A stretch of DNA of 64,000 bases, taken from Morinoia aosen. Taxonomy: Eukaryota > Arthropoda > Malacostraca > Amphipoda > Talitridae. Of the stretch, positions 1 through 11,079 are shown one piece after another. Where the stretch lies: NCBI GenBank assembly GCA_030386875.1, contig CM059569.1, positions 43,129,842 to 43,193,841 on the forward strand, given 5' to 3'. The notes under the pieces were generated by a model that saw only the letters and a program-made list of their open reading frames with translations, was not told the origin of the DNA and searched no databases. The position numbers and the translations under genes were made by a program. How positions within the stretch are numbered: position 1 is the first letter of the stretch; each line of letters starts with the position of its first letter.

Positions 1-130
1 GGTCCTGTCAGATGCCTTGTCAGGTCAATCTCTACCTCCACCTCGTGTTAGCTTTGCCGCAACTCAACCTTATATAGTTCATATGTATTCTGCTCACCTC
101 CTCTCATACTCGCATCTGTTCTTACTTCGC

Positions 131-375
131 ACCTGACATCGCTGCAATTGGTGTGTATTGTACATTGTATGTATTTACGCTTTCATTTGAAGTGAGTGCA
201 AAATTCTTATATTCGTTTTGTCGACAAACTTCGACTGACCTGACATCGCTACAATTGATGTGTAATGTGTATTGTATGTAGTATTGTGTATTGTGTTGTG
301 TTGTATTGTATTCACTCTTTCATTTGAAGTGAGTGCAAATTTCTACATCTGTTTTGTCGACAAAATTTGACTGAT
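131..375. repeat. two-copy tandem duplication, about 110-135 bp unit
   Basis: The segment starting CCTGACATCGCTGCAATTG near 131 recurs near 239. Both copies run through GTATTGTATG-rich sequence, then CTTTCATTTGAAGTGAGTGCAAA and TTTTGTCGACAAA. The second copy is longer because its GTATT/GTGTT tract has expanded. No coding signal is seen. Confidence 0.75.
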
Positions 376-611
376 TACTACATGATATTAAAATCGATAT
401 ATGCTTCATGACGCAGCCTCTCCGCTGAGAATATCTGAAAGTGAGTGATAGTGTAGTCGTAAGCCCTGCGTTATTCGAAATAATGGTATCAAACATGACA
501 AATTAATTTTAAAAAATATGGTTGACCAACCCTTTGTGCCCTGAAGTTGTTGGGTTCATTATTTAGTCTACTTAATGAAAGGCCGTGAGTACCACAAACT
601 TCCTTCGACTT

Positions 612-830
612 TTTTATCGCATATTTTCTTCTGTACTATTTTTCATCCAGCTATCATATAATCAAACTGAGTTCTTTACGGACAATTTATCCGATCTTCA
701 CACAGCACCTTTCTTTCGCCCTACCCTTCATCCAACTACCACGTTATCAAAAGGAGTTCTTTACTGACCATTTTCCCAATCTTCTCACAGCACCTTTCCT
801 TCTGTACTACCCTGCATCCAGCCATCATAC
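612..830. repeat. tandem repeat, about 84-bp unit, 2.5-3 copies
   Basis: Three diverged units each read roughly TACTACCCTTCATCCAGC, then ATCATACAATCA, GGAGTTCTTTAC and TCACAGCACCTTTC. The short open frame through them is a by-product of the repeat. Confidence 0.7.
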
Positions 831-1045
831 AATCATAAGGAGCTCACCATTGAATGGCCCTCTCAAAAGCCAGACTTGACATACGCAGGGCGGTGGGAGC
901 AGGAGCAGTTAAAAGGTCATGCAAGCAAACTGTGGGTGCGTTAAGAGGAAATTGGCAGCAGCGGCACATGGACATGACTTATGTACTTTCTAAAGACTAG
1001 AGGCCGCGGCGCTCCGGCCCTTGCACTGCCCGCAACTAGGGCGAA

Positions 1046-1345
1046 AATGTATTTTTATGGCATTGTTTTGAGGAAGTGTTTTTTAATAAAAGTATTTAGA
1101 TGGTATTTTTTGGAAAAGTATTTGTTACAGTATTTTGACGGTTTTTTCAGGAAGTATTTTTTAAAATTATTTTGGCGTTATTTTTTCGAGAAAGTATTTT
1201 TTGAAAATGTTTCGTCAGTATTTTTTTCAAAAAGTATATCTTAAAAGCGCTTTGGCGGCATTTTCTGAGATAGCATTTTTTGAAAAGTATTTAGGCGGTA
1301 TTTTTCGAGGAATCATTTTTTAAAAGTGCATATTTAGGCGGCCTC
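1046..1345. repeat. degenerate T-rich minisatellite, roughly 35-bp period
   Basis: Imperfect units resemble GGCGGTATTTTTCGAGGAAGTATTTTTTGAAAA. Unit length varies and divergence is high. The 87-codon open frame across it is phenylalanine-rich only because the repeat is T-rich, so it is not treated as a gene. From 1346 to about 1730 I see nothing recognisable. Confidence 0.6.
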
Positions 1346-1734
1346 TTCCAAGGCAGTTTGCCACTGGGGGTAGACGGGCGGCCGAGACCGCTAATGGACT
1401 ACAGTAAGTGGTCTACTTTGCCTCCAGCGTCTCCTGAAGACAGCCAGCAGCTGTGGAGTAGAAAATGATCTACAGAGGCCGTTGGTCCAGGCACCGTGCA
1501 ATAGGGGCCCGCAGGAGTGGGTCAAAAGACTCACCAACATTTAGCTTCAAGTCAGGAAACAAATTAAGGCAAGAATTTGGCTAAATTTGAAAACAATGAC
1601 CGTATTTAGCTACCTACATGTACCTAACTTACGTTAATAGAGTTTCATCCCAATGAGGATGGTTTGAAGTGTAACACACTTATATTAGTCCTTCAATTGT
1701 CTAATAACCGATTTCAAAAGAAAATGACGATTAA

Positions 1735-1825
1735 CTCAGATCGAGCCGGTACCCATTTTCTTCACGTGATTAGAATGAAAAATGGAGGCGAACTTCTGCT
1801 TCCCAGCGGGAATGTTGATCTCGTT
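1735..1825 (-). mobile_element. decayed fragment of the window's SINE family
   Basis: It shares GAGCCGGTACCCATTTTC and the following CCCAGCGGGAATG block with the better copies at 10086-10347 and 18199-18468, but is heavily diverged and lacks the tRNA-like head. Confidence 0.45.
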
Positions 1826-1995
1826 CTCTCAGTTACTTATATTTAAATACACTGTCAAAATCAGATAACGCCACGAAGGGAACTCATTTTTGTTGTACTT
1901 TTCTGTCAATTATTTTTTCTTACAACATTTCACAAGGGTATAACGATACCAATGTGTTATTATCAGTTAAGGATGTTAATGTTAAGGTATTTTAA

Positions 1996-2216
1996 CACTT
2001 TGACTGCGACGGTCGCCACCGGTGGTACACGGAGGTTATTTTCATAATGCTGCTGGCCAGCCAGTAGTCGCAATCTTAATTTTCATAAATATTTAATCAA
2101 AGCTAAATGAAGGCACGATTCAGTTCATGTTTGGTATTTTCTAAATAGCTTACTACAATTGACAATAAATTTGAGTTTGGTGTTGAACTTAATATTTAGT
2201 CGTCGCAGTCAAAGTA
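1996..2216. mobile_element. piggyBac-like MITE, about 221 bp
   Basis: The left end CACTTTGACTGCGACG and the right end CGTCGCAGTCAAAGTA form terminal inverted repeats of about 16 bp with one mismatch. The left end is preceded by TTAA (1992-1995) and the right end is followed by TTGA (2217-2220), a one-base decay of TTAA. TTAA targets and CACTTTG-like ends are usual in piggyBac relatives. There is no transposase inside, so it is a non-autonomous derivative. From 2221 to 2915 nothing is recognised. Confidence 0.65.
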
Positions 2217-2919
2217 TTGAACGCCAATGTATGAACATTTGACGTTTGTACTTTATTGGAAACAAACGGTTTCTTTCGAACTCTCAACCTTTCACACGAG
2301 AGGCTAGAGCTCGGACCGTTGCCGTAGCCACGGCGATCAGATATGTGTTCGTGAGCCAATTCTAATTTTTCAAGGCTATAGTTGTTGATGTAATGCGTGG
2401 GTACTTCGTTGTACGCGTATGCATTTGATGGAAGTGGAGAAGAAATGCGTGGGTTCCAGATTTTGATGCATACATTTGATGTAAATTGAATGTTGTTGAG
2501 GAATTTTAATTCCAGTTCAAGTGACATACATCAGGAATTTTTGCACATGTTTGAGTTAGTCGTTGACGTCAGAAGTTTTTGTTTGAGTTGGTCTTTGCAT
2601 TTCGTTTTGCTGTGTTCTATTGAACCGTTCTGATGGTATAGGTATCACACTGTATACAAATAGTGAAGCATTACTCAGCGTTACAAAAGATGTGCGTAAT
2701 TACTAAAGTAATTACTCAGCATATCCGCCATGTTGTTCACCCGGCGTTATGAAGAACCATAACAGCAAAATCTGCGTAGGAAAATCGAAGTTTTACTTGA
2801 AAATTTCAGGTCTAAATTTAGGCAGATATTAGAATAGCTCATCTTAGTAACGCGTCCTCCCTCGGTCAGGCGAGAGCAGCAACAAGGGACAAAACGGAAC
2901 AGAACACTAGACGCAGTGA

Positions 2920-3100
2920 GATTAAGCACTGAAATCAAATGGCATCATTGCACAGCAGTACAATGGACGGTGAAAAGATTAAGCATCACCATTAAATAGC
3001 AACACTACACATCAGCATCAATGGATGCAGTGAACATGCAGATTGAGCATCACCATGCATCAAATGGCATCATTACACAGCAGTTGCATCAGTGCAGTGG
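2920..3100. repeat. tandem repeat, 57-65 bp unit, 3 copies
   Basis: Three units begin GATTAAGCAC, GATTAAGCATCACCAT and GATTGAGCATCACCAT, and share AAATGGCATCATT and CACAGCAGT. Confidence 0.6.
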
Positions 3101-3179
3101 GGCAGTGGGCACAGAGGCGGGGCAGTGGAGGCGGTGTGTCGGTCTGGGCAGTTCACCTTGAGGGACTTGCCTGCCCCAC

Positions 3180-3296
3180 CTGCCCAGACGGGCACAGCTG
3201 GCTCGGCGGGCACAGCTGGCTCGGCGGGCACAGCTGGCTCAGCGGACACAGTGGGCACAGCTGGCTCAGCGGGCACAGCTGGTACAGCGGCACTGT
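3180..3296. repeat. GC-rich minisatellite, 15-18 bp unit
   Basis: About seven units of GGGCACAGCTGGCTCGGC occur with 3-bp length variants. Because unit lengths are multiples of three, several frames stay open on both strands; these are not genes. Confidence 0.85.
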
Positions 3297-3414
3297 CACT
3301 AGTCACGTGCGTCGGCATTTAATCTGAATATTCCAAATTGGCGGAGAGTCCCGTAGACTAATGCTCGGATCAAGACCACCCGCCTTGGAGCATGAACTTG
3401 GTTTTGATGCTTTA

Positions 3415-3600
3415 AAGGATGCTTTATTTCCAATCAAGCCTGATACATATCACCTTGTATATTGGTTTTTCAAATGCCATATAAATAACACCAGGACGCC
3501 ATGACGGTTACCCCCGGTCAAGCCGGTACCCATTTCCGACACCTGGGTAGAGTGGGGAATTGTGGCTGAGTTCTCCCTTTTCCCGAAGGGAAAAATTGAT
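3415..3600 (-). mobile_element. tRNA-related SINE, head-less copy
   Basis: It matches the body of the SINE at 10086: AATCAAGCCTGATACATATC, TCAAGCCGGTACCCATTTCC and ACACCTGGGTAGAGTGGGG. Read on the minus strand it ends in AATAAAGCATCC. The copy stops after CCCGAAGGG, so the tRNA-like promoter head is missing. 3601-3947 shows nothing recognisable. Confidence 0.7.
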
Positions 3601-3947
3601 TGATCTTGCCATGAAATTAGACTGGATGACATGGGTCCCCGTCTCACTCCTATGAACTTCAGCTGGTATTAAAAACACCAGTTTAGATGAATTTTGTGTT
3701 ACTTCTTCGCTGCAGCCCCTATAATTTTAGCCGCCCAGGTACAGCCTATGCTCTAGCTAGGTGGCTAAAATCGTAGATGATCCGGCGAAAATTTTAAACT
3801 GGGGACTTTAATTTCGATGAATTGTGTGCTTTGCTACAATTGAAGGGCTTTTCATCAACGCAATGTTTTATAACCGCTACTTTTACTGGAGCTGCGAGAT
3901 GTGGCATGTCTTCCAATTACGCAGGTCTGCGTGACAACGCGGCAACC

Positions 3948-4165
3948 ACACATACATGCATCGGTCAGTGGGTAAATTTTATGGTTCCGGTATCACACAT
4001 ACATGCATCGGTCAGTGGGTAAATTTTATGGTTCCGGTATCACACATACATGCATCGGTCAGTGGGTAAATTTTATGGTTTCGGTATCACACATACATGC
4101 ATCGGTCAGTGGGTAAATTTTATGGTTCCGGTATCACACATACATGCATCGGTCAGTGGACGCAC
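3948..4165. repeat. tandem repeat, exact 47-bp unit, about 4.6 copies
   Basis: ACATACATGCATCGGTCAGT recurs every 47 bp (TCGGTCAGTG at 3961, 4008, 4055 and onward) with one or two substitutions. There are no unique spacers, so it is an ordinary satellite. Confidence 0.9.
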
Positions 4166-4508
4166 TTTTCGTGGACACCCTGTATACAGTGTGTCCCAGA
4201 AGATGCTCACGATCCAGGTTCTATAAAAATTCACATGCATATCAATAGCCCACAACGCAGGCCACTAACGCAACAGCTTCACCGCTCATTGTTGGGCTAG
4301 ATTTTGTAGACGAGATTTTGTGAAACGATTTTTTTTGAGCTTGATTTTGTAAGACGAGATTTTGTCAAGCGATGAATTCGAACTGCATTCCAACACCACG
4401 ACTTGGACAAAATAAATACACCAAATAAATAAGGATGCAGTACTCGCTCATACTCCCTTCAGCTCGGCAAGTTTTTGTGGTGTAAGACTTCACGTGCGGT
4501 CTGGTACA

Positions 4509-4976
4509 GCGCGTGTGTCTAGTGCTCTTGTGCGTTGTGCTCTTGTGTGTCTCGTGCTCTTGTGTGTATCGTGCTCTTGTGTGTTGTGCTCTTGTGTGTC
4601 TCGTGCTCTTGTGTGTCTCGTGCTCTTGTGTGTTGTGCTCTTGTGTGTCTCGTGCTCTTGTGTGTATCGTGCTCTTGTGTGTTGTGCTCTTGTGTGTCTC
4701 GTGCTCTTGTGTGTTGTGCTCTTGTGTGTCTAGTGCTCTTGTGTGTTGTGCTCTTGTGTGTCTAGTGCTCTTGTGTCTAGTGCTCTTGTGTGTTGTGCTC
4801 TTGTGTGTCTCGTGCTCTTGTGTGTCTCGTGCTCTTGTGTGTTGTGCTCTTGTGTGTCTCGTGCTCTTGTGTGTTGTGCTCTTGTGTGTCTAGTGCTCTT
4901 GTGTGTTGTGCTCTTGTGTGTCTAGTGCTCTTGTGTCTAGTGCTCTTGTGTGTTGTGCTCTTGTGTGTCTCGTGCT
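4509..4976. repeat. VNTR, 16-17 bp unit GTGCTCTTGTGTGTCT, about 28 copies
   Basis: Variants ending TGTT, TCTC, TATC or TCTA alternate in a higher-order order. TGTGTCTAGTGCTCTTGTGTCTAGTGC occurs twice as part of a longer duplicated block. Cysteine/leucine-rich frames open in all three forward phases are artefacts of the repeat. 4977-5440 shows nothing recognisable. Confidence 0.9.
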
Positions 4977-5449
4977 GCTCACTAGCTGAAGGAAAACCTT
5001 TAAAAAGAAAGCGTGATCGTAAAATTACGCAACCACTGCCATCTTGGCCGCGATTGGAGAGGAACAGAACAGTTACAACGCAGAAGTCGCCCTCAAATTA
5101 GGGAACTTAGCGCCTCTCGTGGAAACAAGGAAGCAAGATGCCTCGTTTGATCAGAAGCGCTGACCAAAACAAAAGAATTGATAACGAGGTCATTGCGTGT
5201 GAAAATCCCAAAGGAAATTGTTTGTGATTGGCGACCTTGGCAAACGTAATGCCTGCCTGCGTGTCTTTTTTTACCACTAACGGCTGGCGAACATAGAACT
5301 GAAGTATGAAAAAAACTTGGAAATAATAAAACCTATTTGTTATTGAAATAAGTAAATAGGAACAATATTTCAAACACTTTTTGAGCCGAATTTCTCGAAC
5401 GCAAATAGCGAAAAATAAAAACCAGAAAAATGATTTAAGGAAAAAAAAT

Positions 5450-5622
5450 TACTTTTATTACGCTACTAAAAAATCACTAACGCAGAGCAAGCATCGGGCT
5501 TATCTGTGCACTTATAAAAATCAACAATCATCCTCTACGTATCTAAAGAATCGATAACTTTCATTACTTTACCAAAAAAAACCCAGGGTACAGAAAGCAT
5601 CGGGTGTTTCTACGCACTTATC
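5450..5622. repeat. diverged two-copy duplication, about 107-bp period
   Basis: The blocks at about 5451-5513 and 5558-5620 share CTTTTATTAC/CTTTCATTAC, AGAGCAAGCATCGGG/AGAAAGCATCGGG and GCACTTAT at corresponding positions. Confidence 0.45.
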
Positions 5623-5730
5623 AAATCATCAGCGCGTCAGAAATTTTTCAGAACACTCAAAACGCGTTAAAGTGAGGCAATTTTGCCGGTGTATGCCGCT
5701 GAGCGGCGCCAATTTCAGTTGTGCCACCTC

Positions 5731-5772
5731 ATCTCCACACACACACACACACGCACACACACACACGCGCAA
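5731..5772. repeat. (CA)n microsatellite
   Basis: About 20 CA dinucleotides, interrupted by CG pairs. Confidence 0.9.
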
Positions 5773-6004
5773 CCAAAGGCCGCGAGCAGACAGCCATGAA
5801 ATTTTATGCGTGTTCGTGCACAAAAAATTCCGAAGCCACGACGTTCTTGCGGTGGGTGTGGGAGGCGAGCGTTGGAGGGTGAGGGTACGGAGAGACTTGA
5901 AGGTCTGGGGGTAATTATTACGGAGGGAGTAATAACGTTAGATGGTAATGAGAATCGTGCCTTAATTCTTATTACTATCTGCATGTCTTGTGGTATTTTT
6001 ATTA

Positions 6005-6250
6005 CCTTCTGATGTAGTAATTATAACCTGGCACCCCACTCCTATCTGATGTAATAATTATGACCTGACATTATATTACCTGGCATCCAGATCCTACCTG
6101 ATGTAATAATTATTACCTGATATTGTAATTAACTGACATCCAGCTTCTACCCCAGCCACTCCCTGAATTTAGATCCTACTCCAGGCTTCACCGGTATTTA
6201 AATCCTGCTCCAGCCATTACCTATATTTAGACCCTGCTCTAGTCATTATT
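6005..6250. repeat. two adjoining short tandem repeats
   Basis: Three diverged units of about 65 bp contain CTGATGTAATAATTATGACC (6010-6145). Three units of about 35 bp follow, containing TTTAGATCCTACTCCAGGC (6160-6250). Confidence 0.55.
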
Positions 6251-6504
6251 CCTGACTGCCAGCCGTAGTACGGGTGTATATCTGTCCCGTCTATAGGTAC
6301 TGCTTATTATAAAGCCCACGTATCTGTGAACCGATAATTGAAAGGCGAACTTGACACTAACCTGAAGAATATAGTCGGCTTGTTCCTATAGACTCATTTT
6401 ATTTTTGATCTATAAGTACCAAAATGCAAGGGTACGGTCGGTGAGAACGATCTAGAAGACTTTGACCTTGCCTTTCACAGGACGGGAACATTGTGACAAC
6501 AACT

Positions 6505-7105
6505 CTTGAATGTTGTCCGGCCAATAAATACGACACAGAAATTCGCTCTCGCCTTCGGTATTCTTTATCATAAAACCGAGGCCAGTGACCGAGATACATA
6601 TATTTGCGAGATGTTGTACGCCCCTGCGATTAAATGTTGTCTAGCATTTAAATACAACACAGAAATACTCTTTCGCCTTCGATATTCTCTATCAAGAAAC
6701 CGACCCAAGTGACCCAAGACATGTTCGAAAGAACTTGTCTGGCCAATAAATACAGCACAAAAATACGCCTTAGCCTTCGATTTTATTTATCATAAAACCT
6801 ACGCTGGTGACCGGGAAATTTGTGAGATGTTGTACACCCCTGCGATCGAATGGGGTTTGCCTAATGAATACAACACAGAAATGCGTTTTCGCCTTCGATA
6901 TTCTTTATCATTAACCGATGCAAGTGACCGAGAAATAGTCGAGAGAAGTTCTCATGCCAATAAATACGGCACAGAAATAACGCTCTTTCGCCTTCGATAT
7001 TAGCCTACGATTATTGATATTCGCCTTCGATATCAGCCTACGATTATTGATATTCGCCTTCGATATTAACCTACGATTATCGATATACGCCTTCGACAAT
7101 CAAGA
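6505..7105. repeat. satellite of about 100-120 bp units grading into a 33-bp repeat
   Basis: Five units carry CCAATAAATACRRCACAGAAAT, then CGCCTTCGATATTCTTTATC and AGTGACCGAGA, near 6519, 6640, 6740, 6860 and 6955. The last gives way to 33-bp units CGCCTTCGATATTAGCCTAC plus GATTATTGATATT at 7000-7100. The short repeat is evidently an amplified sub-segment of the long one. Confidence 0.75.
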
Positions 7106-7369
7106 AAGCTACGCTAGTGACCGAGACATATTTGCGAGACGTACGTCCCTGCGACCTACACGCCAACCTGCAGCAATGTTGCCCCGGTCAGAGCACCTCT
7201 CATGGCAGAGGTCATCCGCCTCAATAAAGTTCACGCACGCAGGAGAGGCGCGGGGTGGGGGAGGATGTGGGGTCCAGCACAGGTTGCAGGGGGTCAGGCG
7301 AGAGCGAACCAAAGGACGCCAGCGTCACGCGGTCTCCAGGGCCGCATTTTTTAATGAGTTATGTGCAGC

Positions 7370-7490
7370 TGGCAGCAAATGTTTTCTATTGATTTGGCTG
7401 CAAATTACACCTGTAGCGAATGTTTTCTGTTGGTTTGGCTGCATATTGCTCCGGTATCGAATGTTTTTTTATTGATTTGGCTACATTTCG
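7370..7490. repeat. tandem repeat, about 41-bp unit, 3 copies
   Basis: GCRAATGTTTTCTATTGATTTGGCTGCA recurs near 7374, 7417 and 7457. 7106-7369 holds GC-rich unique sequence with no recognisable gene. Confidence 0.75.
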
Positions 7491-7684
7491 CACTCGCAAA
7501 AAAATTTTAAATTTGAACTTTTCAATAATGTGGCTGTATAAGCGCAGCAAAACCAAGAAAGGAATTTCCGCATCATGCTGTTCAGTGTGCAGCCCCAGAT
7601 CCTTCCGTGGCGGTCGTGATTATTTCGAATGCCCAATACTACATTTTTTGTTATTTATTACACGATTGCGTGTGTGGTGCGTGT

Positions 7685-7860
7685 TGTCAGCTCGCGTAGA
7701 TGCGGAAGGAGCGAAATCCATTTTTGATGGGAGTGTACACCATCAAATTTTGGCCAGCGCGCGTTGATGCAGAAAGGGCGAGACCCGTTTTTTTATGGGA
7801 AATGCGAGTACGTGCACCATCAAATTTTGGCCGGAAGAAGCGACACCCAATTTTAATGCA
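7685..7860. repeat. tandem repeat, about 65-70 bp unit, 2.5 copies
   Basis: CGTAGATGCGGAAGGAGCG / CGTTGATGCAGAAAGGGCG and ACCATCAAATTTTGGCC are repeated, immediately upstream of the 31-bp satellite. Confidence 0.65.
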
Positions 7861-7908
7861 AATGAAAAATGCATTTGAATGCTCCATCCAAGCCCTGTAA
7901 GCGGAAGC

Positions 7909-9206
7909 ATCATGGACACAAGAGTGGCGGATCGCACGTATCATGGACACAAGAGTTGCGGATCGCACGTATCATGGACAAAAGAGTGGCGGATCACACG
8001 TATCATGGACACAAGAGTGGCGGATCGCACGTATCATGGACACAAGAGTGGCGGATCGCACGTGTCATGAACACAGGAGTGGCGGATCGCACGTATCATG
8101 GACACAAGAGTGGCGGATCGCACGTATCATGGACACAAGAGTGGCGGATCGCACGTATCATGGACACAAGAGTGGCGGATCGCACGTATCATGGACACAA
8201 GAGTGGCGGATCGCACGTATCATGGACACAAGAGTGGCGGATCGCACGTACCATGGACAAAAGAGTGGCGGATCACACGTATCATGGACACAAGAGTGGC
8301 GGATCACACGCATCATGGACACACGAGTGGCGGATCGCACGTGTCATGGACACAAGAGTGGCGGATCGCACGTATCATGGACACAAGAGTGGCGGATCGC
8401 ACGTATCATGGACACAAGAGTGGCGGATCGCACGTATCATGGACACAAGAGTGGCGGATCGCACGTATCATGGACACAAGAGTGGCGGATCGCACGTATC
8501 ATGGACACAAGAGTGGCGGATCGCACGTATCATGGACACAAGAGTGGCGGATCGCACGTATCATGGACACAAGAGTGGCGGATCGAACGTATCATGAACA
8601 CAAGAGTGGTGGATCGCACGTATCATTGATACAAGAGTGGCGGATCGCACGGATCATGGACACAAGAGTGGTGGATCGCACGTATCATGAACACAAGAGT
8701 GGCGGATCGCACGTATCATTGATACAAGAATGACGGATCGCACGTATCATCGACACAAGAGAGGCGGATCGCACGTATCATGGACACAAGAGAGGCGGAT
8801 CGCACGTATCATGGACACAAGAGTGGCGGATCGCACGTATCATGGACACAAGAGAGGCGGATCGCACGTATCATGGACACAAGAGTGGCAGATCGCACGT
8901 CTCATGAACACAAGAGTGCCGGATCGCACGTATCATTGATACAAGAATGGCGGATCGCACGTATCATTGATACAAGAATGGCGGATCGCACGTATCATGA
9001 ACACAAGAGTGGCGGATCGCACGTATCATTGATACAAGAATGGCGGATCGCACGTATCATTGATACAAGAGTGGCGGATCGCACGTATCATTGATACAAG
9101 AATGGCGGATCGCACGTATCATTGATACAAGAGTGGCGGATCGCACGTATCATTGATACAAGAATGGCGGATTGCAGGTATCATGGACACAAGTGTGGCG
9201 GATCGT
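7909..9206. repeat. 31-bp minisatellite, about 42 copies
   Basis: The unit begins ATCATGGACACAAGAGTGG and ends CGGATCGCACGT; successive units start at 7909, 7940 and so on. Left-hand units are nearly identical. From about 8600 on, ATCATTGATACAAGAATGG and ATCATGAACACAAGAGTGG variants appear, often alternating, giving a 62-bp higher-order period. Since 31 is not a multiple of three and the unit has no forward stop in any phase, all three plus frames are open for up to about 240 codons. This is not evidence for a protein: there is no start context, splice logic or unique flanking domain. Confidence 0.95.
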
Positions 9207-10085
9207 TTCATTAGGGCCCAAAACTAATAGTAGTCATGTTTTTCTGAAGTTTCAAATGTTTTGTTCAATACATTTTTTTAAGAATTTTAATTTTGTTAAT
9301 TATACTTTCGCGCCGAAAAGTTATTTATGCCGTGAAATATTTTCGCCATGAATGTTACATTTGCGGCTCTCAGAAACATGAACGAAAAGCGATGGTATCC
9401 TTCCCTTGCAAGCTCCCCTTATAGCTCGTGTTGAGCGACGATAAAAAAATATATATTTATATATCTAGTCCCTCGTGGTTCATTGCGTTTTTTTCTCATT
9501 TTATTGCGTCTTCAAAAGTCGCGTTGATGTGGAAAAACAAACTTGAACTTCTCCTTGCTTCCTGAGATGAAATGCTGCACGGTGGCGCGCATGCATGAAC
9601 TTTTACCGAAGTCCTGCCGCATACAAACACGGGAACCCAAGAGCGCATTTGTAGGTCATTAAAAAAAAAGGCGGGGAGTTGCGGCGAACTCACGTCAAGG
9701 CCGCGCGCAGCTGACGGGCCTGGGAGGGGAGTGGTAGGAGAGGAGAGTGCGGAGCTACGGCGCCGATTGCGGTTGCCCGAGTTATACTCATGTTGCTACT
9801 GCGTGAGGTTTACCGCCATGTATCGCCTACCCAGGTGCAATTTGAAATGTATAAATTAAGTGTTTATCGCTTAAATAAATGCATGGAAATAATTAATATT
9901 CATTAGTAACCTAACCTAACGTCACGCTATAGTACTAGCTAGAGGTAGATCTTGTGCTGTAGTGTAGGAGACCTGATGCTATATCAGCACCGTTATACTT
10001 TCAGTATGCCGGGGTTATTCATCAGCGTAGTACCCACTAAACTATTCAAGTTAGATGGGATCAGTTCCTGCTATAATCAAGAAAG
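9207..10085. other. no recognisable feature
   Basis: Unique AT-rich sequence with a GC-rich patch at 9660-9780. A short CCTAACCTAAC near 9906 resembles two units of the insect telomere repeat, but is too short to mean anything. Confidence 0.6.
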
Positions 10086-10347
10086 GGTGCTTTATTCCAA
10101 TCAAGCCTGATACATATCATATTGTACATTGTTTTTTCCAAATGCCTTATTACTAACACCAGAACGCAATGACAGTTATCCCCGGTCAAGCCGGTACCCA
10201 TTTCCGACACCTGGGTAGAGTGGGGAATTGTGGCTGAGTTCTTCCTTTTCCCAACGGGGAGAATCTATGTGCCGCTTTGCTGGGATTCGAACTGCCGACC
10301 CTTAATAAGGAAGGGCGCGCGCTCTTAACTACTCGACTACGGTGATC
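10086..10347 (-). mobile_element. tRNA-derived SINE, full copy
   Basis: On the minus strand it starts with a tRNA-like head, CACCGTAGTCGAGTAGTTAA, a degenerate A box. A clear B box follows (GCAGTTCGAATCCCAGC, complement of 10279-10295). The body contains CCCCGTTGGGAAAAG and GGAAATGGGTACCGGCTTGA, and the 3' end is GGAATAAAGCACC with an AATAAA motif. At least two other copies share the body but differ in head sequence. The B box makes RNA polymerase III transcription the likely mode; the copy itself encodes nothing. Confidence 0.8.
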
Positions 10348-11079
10348 AATGCCTCCTCTACCTCGATATGTGGATCTCGATGTAGGAGGCATTGCTTCAA
10401 CCCTTTTTCTCCTAAATCCGTTCGTTCAACTGGATTTTTTTAAAGCAATAATGAATAAAATAGCACACTGGAAGTGTTAATTAGTAATTTAATCAGTATT
10501 AAATACGAGAAAGGTATATAGAACAACTGACAATTGCATGAAAGCGTCAGCAGCTTGAGGTAAACTCAGACGTGTTTACTAGACGCGTATCGCATTTTTT
10601 TATGTTAAGATATGAAAAAGTTATGAGACGCGTGTCAGGTTATGAGAAAAACGCCCCCCTTTTAATATTTTGATGAAGAGGAACGATTCTAATAAAATAT
10701 TGAACATGAACAATTTGAATTTTTGTAATTCCTCTCACATATAATCTGATATCCTATCTTAAGTATAAGCTTTAAACGACGGTATTCCATTCTTCAATCT
10801 GAACAGAAGAAAAAGGCCGATCATATTAAAGCTCAGCAAACAACAATACATGCACAAGAGAAAAGTATTTACACAATTCACAGCGTCCCAGTATATATTC
10901 TGAATGAGCATTAATATAAACAAAACACGGGTCTCCAGCATCGGAAATTAGCAGGTCAATAACGGTCAAACGGTCAAATTAGCAGGTCAATAACATGACC
11001 GTGCTTTGCTGTTGTCTACTAGGACACTATAAGTCCTAAGTAGTTACTAATTTACTTCGCCTCATTTACTGCACATGAG
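10348..11079. other. no recognisable feature
   Basis: Directly beside the SINE head, 10348-10393 forms an imperfect inverted repeat (AATGCCTCCTCTACCTCGA against TCTCGATGTAGGAGGCATT). Otherwise this is AT-rich unique sequence. Confidence 0.5.

Noticed and set aside
3948..4165. CRISPR-like array
   Set aside because: The 47-bp units are contiguous with no unique spacers, in a eukaryotic genome.
4494..5101. Cysteine/leucine-rich open frames
   Set aside because: They are translations of the 16-17 bp VNTR in several frames.
7869..9094. Long open frames (up to about 240 codons) across the 31-bp satellite
   Set aside because: All three plus frames are open simply because the unit lacks stops; there is no unique domain or gene structure.
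9900..9916. Interstitial telomere repeat (CCTAA)n
   Set aside because: Only about two units; chance in AT-rich DNA.
10186..10392. A tRNA gene on the minus strand
   Set aside because: A and B boxes are present but no cloverleaf can be completed; the same body follows in other copies, so it is a SINE head.
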